From: Sphingobacterium sp. ML3W
GTDB taxonomy: Bacteria > Bacteroidota > Bacteroidia > Sphingobacteriales > Sphingobacteriaceae
Assembly: GCF_029542085.1 (NCBI RefSeq)
Contig: NZ_CP107036.1
Coordinates: 2,232,001-2,296,000, forward strand
Length of the DNA stretch: 64,000 bases
Direction: 5' to 3'
Below the pieces are notes generated by a model that saw nothing but the letters and a program-made list of their open reading frames with translations, made no database searches and was not told where the DNA came from. Both the position numbers and the translations under genes were made by a program. This document shows positions 8,252 through 15,601 of this stretch, piece after piece (position 1 is the stretch's first letter; every line of letters begins with the position of its first letter).

Positions 8252-10000
8252 ATGTATTCCAATACTCAAACGACATCTTTTCAATACGACATCTTACCGA
8301 CATTTCCAGTTCAGGGCAAATTGTCAAACTCATATTATGAGTTGGTCGATCACCTGATCGAACATAATATACACTGCATAGATGGATTTGTCGGCGTAAA
8401 TTGGGAAATACCAGTGGCACAGATTGAGCAGGAATTTGTTAAACGGGGATTAAAGGTAAGGTTTGTTTCTATGGAAACAGCATTCCTGCCCGAATCAAGC
8501 ATTCAGGAGAAGGTTGCCCCCTATCTGGGTGGCGATGATCCATTATTCGGAAAAAAAGCGTCCCTTCAACTGGCAGCATACTTTGATGGCGTAAAGTTGG
8601 CCGCTTTTGAGGAAATCCTGAATAATGCAGCTGCCAATGAATACATCTTTTTTTACGGTCCGGGAGCAGCACTTTTGGATAACTCCGGTAAAGTAATGTA
8701 CATCGATCTGCCCAAAAATGTACTTATCCAACGGATGCGTGCCGGACAGGCCTGGAATTTGGCTTGTGCTAAGCAAACGAATCAAAAAGAACTTTACAAA
8801 CGTTACTATTTTGTCGACTGGGAGCTCCTCAACCGACACAAACGAACGATATTATCCCGGGTGGAGATCCTGGCCGATCAGCTATCCCTGGGAAATCTAC
8901 CCTGGATTTCAGGAAACGATTTAAAAGAAACCTTACATGCCATGTCCGAAAACTATTTTCGGGTAAGACCAACATTTGAGCCCGGAGTCTGGGGCGGACA
9001 ATGGATGAAGGAACATTTAACGGGTATCGATCAACAGGCAAAAAACTATGCTTGGTCTTTTGAGATGATCGTCCCCGAAAATGGTATATTACTTGAAAGC
9101 AATGGACAGGTGCTCGAAATTTCATTTGACCAACTGATGTTTCAGGAGAGTTCAAATATATTGGGCACTGCACAGCCACGTTTTGATGTTGAGTTCCCAA
9201 TCCGGTTCAATTTTCTTGACACTTTTGATGGCGGCAATCTTTCGATTCAGTGCCACCCCAGTCCAAGTTATGCCAAAACTGAGTTTGGAGAAAATTTCAC
9301 ACAGGACGAATCCTATTACATCGTTGACAGAAAAGGAGATGCTCAGGTTTATCTGGGATTCCAAGAAGATATTGATGCCGACCAATTCCGTACTGTGCTT
9401 GAACAGAGCTTCCATACGGGTGAGCCCATTGCGATTGACAAGTACGTCCAAAAATTTGACTCACAAAAGCATCAGTTGTATCTGATTCCACATGGTACTG
9501 TACATTCTTCAGGTACAAATAACCTCGTGCTAGAAATCAGTGCCACCCCTTATAACTACACCTTTAAGATGTACGACTGGGTACGTCCAGACTTAGATGG
9601 TAAACCACGTCCATTGAATATTGACAGAGCTTTCTCCAATCTCAACTTTAACCGGAAAGGTGATGTTGTAAAAAACACGCTCTTGTCACAGCCTCAGATT
9701 GATGTGCTCGATACACAGTCGATAAAAGTACATTTACCGACACATGAAGATCATTTCTATGATGTTTTCAGGTACGAATTTGAAGATGAAGTGCACATTG
9801 AAACAAAGGGGCAATGCCATATTATGATGCTCGTTGAGGGGGAAGCCGTAGAACTGACGACTGCCAATGGGATGAAAAAAATCTTCCATTATGCGGAGAC
9901 ATTTGCTGTTCCCGCCGCTGCGAAATCTTATTCACTCCGTAATCTGGGAGCTAGCCAAGCGAAGGTCATACAGTCTTTTGTCAAAGACTCTAAATGTTAA
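8252..10000 (+). CDS. Mannose-6-phosphate isomerase class I-like protein with N-terminal degenerate kinase-like domain
   Basis: A 582-residue cytoplasmic protein. From about residue 235 on it matches class I phosphomannose isomerases, zinc cupins that convert mannose 6-phosphate to fructose 6-phosphate: SIQCHPSPSYA (Gln and His ligands), DESYYIVD (Glu ligand), LIPHGTVHSSG (His ligand) and MYDWVRPDLDGKPRPLNID (catalytic Arg block). Residues 1-230 resemble a uridine-kinase-like fold (YIDLPKNVLIQRMRAG, NRHKRTILSRVEILAD) but no GxxGxGKS/T loop is present; the equivalent site reads IDGFVGVNWE, so phosphotransfer is unlikely. Its place between a sugar symporter and a glycosidase suits catabolism of imported mannose. 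A leader segment at 8228-8246 (TACATAC, then CAATAAATAAC) resembles the leader of the 4634 gene. Confidence 0.8.
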   Translation: MYSNTQTTSFQYDILPTFPVQGKLSNSYYELVDHLIEHNIHCIDGFVGVNWEIPVAQIEQEFVKRGLKVRFVSMETAFLPESSIQEKVAPYLGGDDPLFGKKASLQLAAYFDGVKLAAFEEILNNAAANEYIFFYGPGAALLDNSGKVMYIDLPKNVLIQRMRAGQAWNLACAKQTNQKELYKRYYFVDWELLNRHKRTILSRVEILADQLSLGNLPWISGNDLKETLHAMSENYFRVRPTFEPGVWGGQWMKEHLTGIDQQAKNYAWSFEMIVPENGILLESNGQVLEISFDQLMFQESSNILGTAQPRFDVEFPIRFNFLDTFDGGNLSIQCHPSPSYAKTEFGENFTQDESYYIVDRKGDAQVYLGFQEDIDADQFRTVLEQSFHTGEPIAIDKYVQKFDSQKHQLYLIPHGTVHSSGTNNLVLEISATPYNYTFKMYDWVRPDLDGKPRPLNIDRAFSNLNFNRKGDVVKNTLLSQPQIDVLDTQSIKVHLPTHEDHFYDVFRYEFEDEVHIETKGQCHIMMLVEGEAVELTTANGMKKIFHYAETFAVPAAAKSYSLRNLGASQAKVIQSFVKDSKC

Positions 10001-10031
10001 TTTAAGTATACTAACGATAAAAAACAGCATC

Positions 10032-11327
10032 ATGAGAAATTTATATTTCGCGCTATCTACTTCATTGTTAATCTTATCCTGCAATGGCGGAGGAAATAAA
10101 TCTACAGGTAGCAACACACAGCAGAGCACTCCACAGGATAGTAGTTTCCAGCTCGTTAAAGATATGGCGACCAATGTTATCAAAGCTGGGTTCAATGCCG
10201 GGGACGGCTATAGTGAGGTGTGGATCAGAGATTATAATACCTTTATTACGTTGGCGACCAAAGTACATCCCCATGCCCAGATCAAAGATCAGTTGGGTAT
10301 ATTTTTCAAATTACAGGGTGCCGATGGCAATATCGCTGATGGTTTTGTCAAAAAATCCAGCCTAAAGAATGGCGTTTCCGACTATTATACAATCACCAAT
10401 CCCTTGGCACCGGAATATGCTGGGCATAAAAACACGGTTGAAACCGATCAGGAAACATCCCTGATCCAGGCGGTACACAAATATATCATAGCAACTAAGG
10501 ACAGTTCCTTTCTGGCACAGAAAATCGGCGAAACGAGTGTAAAAGATCGTATGGAACAGGCTTTGCAATTCCTAATGGATAAACGCTACAATAGCACCTA
10601 CGGATTATTATGGGGGGCCACAACGGTTGATTGGGGTGATGTTCAACCCGAACATGATTGGGGAGTACATTTAGATGAAAGTTCACATATTGCACTGGAC
10701 ATATACGATAACGCTATGTTTTTAATTGCACTGGACAATTACATTGACCTTTTTCCTGAAAAAAAGGAAAAATGGGGTAAGGTTCGGGAGATGATCGCAA
10801 ACAATACGATGAAACATCTTTGGGATGATAAAAATGAAAAATTCATTCCGCATATTTATATTAAAGGTTCGCCATTTCCGAAGGATTTTGATGAAAACCA
10901 GATCTATTACCATGGTGGAACTGCGATTGCTATTGAAGCAAACCTGCTCAGCAAAGAGCAGATCAAAACGTCTTTGGACAAGATGATCAAAAATGTAAAG
11001 GATGCAGGTGCTGCCACCATTGGTCTAACGGTATACCCGACCTATCCGGCAGGTTTCTTCAAAAACAAAGGCATGTATCCCTATGGTTACCAAAATGGTG
11101 GAGACTGGACCTGGTTTGGGGGAAGAATGATCCAACAATTAGTTAAAAATGGTTTCCAACAGGAAGCCTACGAGCAGATAAAGCCCATGTTGGCTCGTGT
11201 TATTAAAAATAAAGGTTTCTACGAATGGTATACCAAAGACAATAAACCTGAAGGCTCAGGAACTTTCAGAGGCGAGGCTGGTGTACTTTACGATGCGATC
11301 AGCCTATTGGAAAATACCGGGAAATAA
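10032..11327 (+). CDS. Lipoprotein (alpha/alpha)6-barrel glycoside hydrolase, paralogue of the 4634 gene
   Basis: A 431-residue lipoprotein: MRNLYFALSTSLLILSC, with the lipobox Cys at about residue 17 followed by NGGGNKS. It shares with the 4634 protein the motifs YSEVWIRDYNTFI, VETDQETSLIQAVHKYI, TVDWGDVQPEHDW, IYDNAMFLIAL, IYYHGGTAIAIEANLL and QNGGDWTWFGGRMIQQL. WARD is WIRD here, so the acidic residue is kept. An upstream in-frame ATG at 9891 lies inside the isomerase gene, so the start is set at 10032, 31 nt after that stop and directly before the lipoprotein signal. It is the last gene of the symporter operon, before a strong terminator. It is probably membrane-anchored, while the paralogue is soluble. 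Exact substrate unknown. Confidence 0.78.
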   Translation: MRNLYFALSTSLLILSCNGGGNKSTGSNTQQSTPQDSSFQLVKDMATNVIKAGFNAGDGYSEVWIRDYNTFITLATKVHPHAQIKDQLGIFFKLQGADGNIADGFVKKSSLKNGVSDYYTITNPLAPEYAGHKNTVETDQETSLIQAVHKYIIATKDSSFLAQKIGETSVKDRMEQALQFLMDKRYNSTYGLLWGATTVDWGDVQPEHDWGVHLDESSHIALDIYDNAMFLIALDNYIDLFPEKKEKWGKVREMIANNTMKHLWDDKNEKFIPHIYIKGSPFPKDFDENQIYYHGGTAIAIEANLLSKEQIKTSLDKMIKNVKDAGAATIGLTVYPTYPAGFFKNKGMYPYGYQNGGDWTWFGGRMIQQLVKNGFQQEAYEQIKPMLARVIKNKGFYEWYTKDNKPEGSGTFRGEAGVLYDAISLLENTGK

Positions 11328-11353
11328 CCCACAGTATTTATACACGACAAATA

Positions 11354-11390
11354 AAAAAGGGTGTCCGATCTTTTCGGACACCCTTTTTCT
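11354..11390 (+). terminator. Rho-independent terminator of the symporter operon
   Basis: Arms AAAAAGGGTGTCCGA and TCGGACACCCTTTTT form a perfect 15-bp stem with a 5-nt loop, ending in a T-rich tail. The core GGGTGTCC..GGACACCC resembles that of the hom terminator at 1813. Confidence 0.88.
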
Positions 11391-11598
11391 TTCTTCAATT
11401 TTGTTCACATTCCCTACAGCTTCTTTCCAAATATTCTATAAGCGCAATCATCCTCCAATCGCATCTTTCCAATATTCAAAAGTCAGGTTTCCAATATCCT
11501 ATAAGTATTGACTGAGTATTGCTTCAGTATAGACTAAGTATCTATTCAGTCGTATTATCGTCAATGGATAAAACTACTTGCGCTGTACTTTATCATTG

Positions 11599-13035
11599 CT
11601 AGAACCTGACTGTATCCGTAGCGATAAATGGCAATCGGTAATTACCTGTGTCGATACGAACCTTACCATGTAATGCTTTTAAGGCCGTACTGTCCTGGCT
11701 TCCCGTTTGGTAGATATATACATTTTTCAGATTAGGAATATCCTTCAAATTTGACAAACCCTTTGCGGTTACTTTTGTTCCCACCAGATTGAGATAGATC
11801 AACTTTTGCAGTCCTTTCAATTGTGACAAACCTCCATCGGAGACTTTTGTATTCTCGAGATGCAAACGCGAGATGACAGGCATGGATTTTATTGTAGAAA
11901 AAGCCTGATCGGTAATTGCGGTATGCCCTAGTTTCAGCTGAACGATATTCTCTTTAATCGCCAATAGATCTTGCAGATCCTTATCATTAAACTGTGGATA
12001 GTTGATGGCATTGACCAGCACGAGATTATTTTCTTTAGCCACAGGAATAATTTTAATACCTTTTGCCTGCCAGGCATCGACTTTATCCTTTGGTAAATCG
12101 GGTGCTTTGGGAAAATCTGCATACAATACCGGGGAAGCTTCCTGCTCCCCTGTTTCTAACTTTTTCAATATTGCTGCTATTTCTTTGGTCTGTGTGAGTT
12201 GGTTCACTTTTTTATCGAAGTTCGCTCCTTGGTCGATCCACCAGGCGATCAATTTGATCTGATCAGGACTGATTGGTGTGCGCCCTTTTGGTGGCATTCT
12301 TTTTTTGTGCCCTTCCGGTAAGATCAATCGTGCATACAGCTCACTTTCTTTGGACTTGTTATCGACCAGTACTTTACCATTCTCTCCTCCTTTTAGCAGG
12401 CTTTCCTTAGTATGTAAGGCCAATCCTCCCTCCTGTTTACGATCACCATGACAGCTTTGACAACGCTGCTTGAGTATGGGCTGAATAATACCATCATATA
12501 CGGCAGCCTCTTGTACATTCTCAACGATTAATACCTCTTCGCTGCTCTCCTTCACTCCAAAAGTCTTTTTCATTGCTTGCGGCATCGCTTCAATAAAGTA
12601 ACCCTTGCCATGTGTCAGGGTGCCACCGTAGTGTCCTGTAATTCCCAGCAATACGACCAGGATCAAAAATAACCAAAAGCGGAACCTAATGATCTTTTTT
12701 GACCATTGCAACGTTTCACTTTTTTCACGATAGAGCACATAGAGTAATATGCTGCACCCCGCCACCACAATGCCCAACCATTGGTGGTAATTGAGCACCT
12801 GTATTTCATAACCACCATTGCGTGATAGCAGAAATCCTGAGAACGCCGCAAATACAGCTGCTATACTACCTAATAACAAGGATAACCTAATCGCAGGCCG
12901 GTATGGATTTTCCTTCTTGAATAGCTCCAAAAATGCCATCACAAATGCGATCAATAAAATTCCGATGGGTAAATGCACTAAGATGGGATGAAACCGTCCC
13001 AAAAAGGCCATCAATTCTTCAAGGAAAACCATCAT
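11599..13035 (-). CDS. Membrane-bound c-type cytochrome with LRR-like tail
   Basis: A 478-residue protein. Four predicted helices (about 16-36, 50-70, 84-102, 118-136) with conserved-looking His residues (HPILVHLPIG, YHQWLG, GHYGG) form a DUF2231-like membrane domain. A single c-type haem site RCQSCHGD (Cys192, Cys195, His196) follows, within a Planctomycete-cytochrome-like segment, together with MPPKGRTPISPDQIKLIAWW. Residues about 330-450 are leucine-rich repeats (LKSMPVISRLHLENTKVSDGG type). It overlaps the upstream isomerase gene by 4 nt (ATGA). Likely electron transfer across or at the membrane for the DUF1549/DUF1501 cluster; actual reaction unknown. No convincing terminator is visible in the 270 nt to the convergent operon. 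Confidence 0.75.
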   Translation of the reverse strand: MMVFLEELMAFLGRFHPILVHLPIGILLIAFVMAFLELFKKENPYRPAIRLSLLLGSIAAVFAAFSGFLLSRNGGYEIQVLNYHQWLGIVVAGCSILLYVLYREKSETLQWSKKIIRFRFWLFLILVVLLGITGHYGGTLTHGKGYFIEAMPQAMKKTFGVKESSEEVLIVENVQEAAVYDGIIQPILKQRCQSCHGDRKQEGGLALHTKESLLKGGENGKVLVDNKSKESELYARLILPEGHKKRMPPKGRTPISPDQIKLIAWWIDQGANFDKKVNQLTQTKEIAAILKKLETGEQEASPVLYADFPKAPDLPKDKVDAWQAKGIKIIPVAKENNLVLVNAINYPQFNDKDLQDLLAIKENIVQLKLGHTAITDQAFSTIKSMPVISRLHLENTKVSDGGLSQLKGLQKLIYLNLVGTKVTAKGLSNLKDIPNLKNVYIYQTGSQDSTALKALHGKVRIDTGNYRLPFIATDTVRF

Positions 13036-13913
13036 TCTTTATACCTGTCTTTGAGTAAGTTCAACATATATACATTTACCGACCATTGGTCAGCTACGGG
13101 TTGCTGCGTAAAAGGTAGTGTTGGCAGATAGCCCGCCGGACCAAACTCTGTTGTGATGGTCAACACCTTAGCTCCATTTTGTTTATGCTGCTTAACGATC
13201 TCATCCCACCAGGCCAAATGTTGATCTACAGTATTTTTCCATTCTGGTGCCGCAGGATCATTGACCTGTGGTCCTTCAGGGTGTCCGATCCGGGCATGGA
13301 TATGTTCTGTCCGGGCAAGCGCCAAAGCTACCGCTTCTTGCTGGTCACCGAGCAGGGACTCATGTACATTGCACCAATGTGAAATATCCAAAGCAAGCCT
13401 TAAGGAAGGAATCTTTGCTAAGTAATCTTTGGTCAGGTGCGCCGCAAAGCTAAATCTACCACGATGCGTCTCATGGTATACCGGAACATGTTGTTTTTCC
13501 ATGACGACCTGGCCAATATCAATCAATTGTTTATTTTGTTCAAAGGAATAATATTCCTTACCTGTATGGCAGTTGATATAATCAGGTTTCATACCTGCAG
13601 CTTCTTCCAGATTACGTTTAAAGCTTTCACGATACTGTTCGAAGGAAGCTCCAGAACCACCGGAAAGCAAACCTAAGCTCAGACCGTATTTTTGTAGGGC
13701 ATCGATCATTTCCTTCCGTTCTTTCAGATCTCCGGGTAGCCAGGCTTCGACACCTTGATAACCTGCTTTCTTAACACGTTCACAGAATCGATCCCAGGAA
13801 TCGGTATTTCCCCAATTGGTACAATAATATTTGATATGTAGTTTCTCTTGCTTCTGAGCTAAAAGTGTAAAAAAATTGGCCATCAGAAGTATTAGTAATA
13901 GGAATCGTTTCAT
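13032..13913 (-). CDS. Exported TIM-barrel sugar phosphate isomerase/epimerase-like protein
   Basis: A 293-residue protein with a signal peptide (MKRFLLLILLMANFFTLLA-Q). It has the xylose-isomerase-like TIM-barrel pattern with candidate metal ligands: GYQGVEAWLPG, YHETHRGRFSF, LALDISHWCNVHE, HIHARIGHPEGPQV and TITTEFGP. Family members act on sugars or sugar acids with a divalent metal; export means the substrate is probably a free sugar derivative, not a phosphate. It starts 3 nt after the DUF1501 stop and overlaps the next gene by 4 nt, so it is translationally coupled in this cluster. Substrate unknown. Confidence 0.78.
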   Translation of the reverse strand: MKRFLLLILLMANFFTLLAQKQEKLHIKYYCTNWGNTDSWDRFCERVKKAGYQGVEAWLPGDLKERKEMIDALQKYGLSLGLLSGGSGASFEQYRESFKRNLEEAAGMKPDYINCHTGKEYYSFEQNKQLIDIGQVVMEKQHVPVYHETHRGRFSFAAHLTKDYLAKIPSLRLALDISHWCNVHESLLGDQQEAVALALARTEHIHARIGHPEGPQVNDPAAPEWKNTVDQHLAWWDEIVKQHKQNGAKVLTITTEFGPAGYLPTLPFTQQPVADQWSVNVYMLNLLKDRYKE

Positions 13914-13916
13914 TAT

Positions 13917-15416
13917 TTAAATAATCGCTTGTATAAGTTCGCCTTCCACATCCGTCAAACGGAATGGTCGGCCCTGAAATTCATAAGTAAATTTTTCGTG
14001 GTCAAAGCCAAGGAGATGGAGCATGGTTGCGTGGACATCGTGTACGGAAGCCCTTCCTTCAACACCCGCAAAACCGATATCGTCAGTTTGTCCATAACTG
14101 ATGCCATTGCGCACTCCGCCGCCCGCCATCCAAATGGTATAGGCATCGGTATGATGGTCTCTACCCAGAAATGGCATATCACTATTATCCCGGTTCTCCT
14201 GCATCGGCGTGCGTCCAAACTCGCCTCCCCAGACCACCAATGTATCTTCGAGTAGACCACGTTGCTTCAGATCCAAAATCAATGCCGTCATCGGACGATC
14301 AATCTCCCGACATTTATTTCTAAACCCAAGATCTATCGAGTCCGATGCATTGGTACCATGGCTATCCCAGCCCCAATCAAATAACTGTACAAAACGTACC
14401 CCCTGCTCAACGAGCTTGCGGGCCAATAGACAATTATTTGCAAAAGACTCCTTTCCGGGTTCGGTACCATATAACTCATGGATATAAGCTGGTTCATTAT
14501 TGATATTCATCACCTCAGGTACTGCAACCTGCATTTTATAGGCCATTTCATATTGCGCAATCCGGGACAGTGTCTCTGGATCTTTAAATGTGTCATACTC
14601 TGTTTTATTCACATTATTGATCGCATCAATAAGATTTCGCTTCATGTCCCGATCCATGCCCTCGGGGTCAGCAATATACAGAACGGGATCTCCCTTTGAA
14701 CGACATTGAACTCCTTGATAAACCGACGGTAGAAAGCCACTTCCCCAGACACTCTTTCCCGCATCCGGTGTTTTACCACCAGAAGTTAACACCACAAAGC
14801 CTGGTAAATTGCTGTTTTCAGAGCCTAGACCATAGGTCACCCATGAACCGATACTCGGACGTCCCAGACGGGCACTCCCGGTATGCATAAACAGCTGTGC
14901 CGGTCCATGATTAAACTGATCGGTATGAACAGCTTTCAAAAAACTAACATCATCAACTACCTTACTGAAATGTGGTAAATGATCGGATACCCAAGCGCCA
15001 CTTTGACCATATTGCTTGAAGGTAGCCTGTGGTCCCAGCATTTTAGGTACCCCTCGAATAAAGGCGAACTTCTTACCTGCCAAAAGCGATTGTGGACAGG
15101 GTTGATTATGCAGTTTCTGCAATGCAGGCTTATAATCAAATAGTTCAAGCTGTGAAGGGGCTCCCGCCATATGTAGATAGATGACACTTTTGGCCTTGCC
15201 AGGGAAATGTGGCGATTTAGGGATCAATGGATTTAGGGCATTGAGATCCAGACTCCCTTTAGATTTAGATGAATCCCATCCGCCGCAACCAGCCAATAGG
15301 CCTCCAAGTGCAATTCCACCGATACCAGCAACGCAATCTTTCAGGAAATGTCTTCTTGTCACAGCCTTCAATTCAGATTGCTGTGCCTCTTCAATTAGTT
15401 TATTCAGATCTTTCAT
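13917..15416 (-). CDS. DUF1501 family protein (sulfatase/phosphatase-like fold, Tat signal)
   Basis: A 499-residue protein. The N-terminus carries a twin-arginine motif (AVTRRHFLKDC) followed by a hydrophobic stretch ending in a possible lipobox, GLLAGCGG. DUF1501 proteins resemble the alkaline-phosphatase/sulfatase superfamily; visible blocks are KAVHTDQFNHGPAQLFMHTG, QLFDWGWDSHG, VVWGGEFGRTPM, FLGRDHHTDAYTIWMAGGG and VHDVHATMLHLLGFDH, rich in Asp/His suited to metal binding. It is exported, probably folded with cofactor. DUF1501 genes almost always accompany DUF1549/DUF1553 genes, as here. The 185-nt spacer upstream contains the CACT tract. Function unproven. Confidence 0.82.
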   Translation of the reverse strand: MKDLNKLIEEAQQSELKAVTRRHFLKDCVAGIGGIALGGLLAGCGGWDSSKSKGSLDLNALNPLIPKSPHFPGKAKSVIYLHMAGAPSQLELFDYKPALQKLHNQPCPQSLLAGKKFAFIRGVPKMLGPQATFKQYGQSGAWVSDHLPHFSKVVDDVSFLKAVHTDQFNHGPAQLFMHTGSARLGRPSIGSWVTYGLGSENSNLPGFVVLTSGGKTPDAGKSVWGSGFLPSVYQGVQCRSKGDPVLYIADPEGMDRDMKRNLIDAINNVNKTEYDTFKDPETLSRIAQYEMAYKMQVAVPEVMNINNEPAYIHELYGTEPGKESFANNCLLARKLVEQGVRFVQLFDWGWDSHGTNASDSIDLGFRNKCREIDRPMTALILDLKQRGLLEDTLVVWGGEFGRTPMQENRDNSDMPFLGRDHHTDAYTIWMAGGGVRNGISYGQTDDIGFAGVEGRASVHDVHATMLHLLGFDHEKFTYEFQGRPFRLTDVEGELIQAII

Positions 15417-15503
15417 TCAAGTAAATCTTTTGTAACAGCATCATTCTATCAAGAACCTGCTATTATCTTAGTTTATCTATTATTTTAAGCTTCCGTCAAT
15501 CGT

Positions 15504-15577
15504 ACTCACTCACTCACTCACTCACTCACTCACTCACTCACTCACTCACTCACTCACTCACTCACTCACTCACTCAC
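15504..15577. repeat. CACT/AGTG tetranucleotide microsatellite (18.5 copies)
   Basis: A perfect 74-nt tract of period 4 (ACTC on the plus strand, GAGT/GTGA on the transcribed strand). It lies between the stop of the DUF1549 gene (15602) and the start of the DUF1501 gene (15416). In the mRNA sense every reading frame meets TGA each 12 nt, so it cannot code for protein. Uninterrupted tracts of this length are prone to slipped-strand changes in length. Confidence 0.97.
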
Positions 15578-15601
15578 ATCAATTATCTTTGCGTTTATTC
15601 T

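Noticed and set aside
9891-10031. 47-residue N-terminal extension of the lipoprotein glycosidase
   Set aside because: It lies inside the isomerase gene in another frame and would bury the lipoprotein signal sequence that starts at 10032.
15504-15577. CRISPR array or coding repeat
   Set aside because: The unit is only 4 nt with no spacers. In mRNA sense each frame has TGA every 12 nt, so it is a microsatellite.
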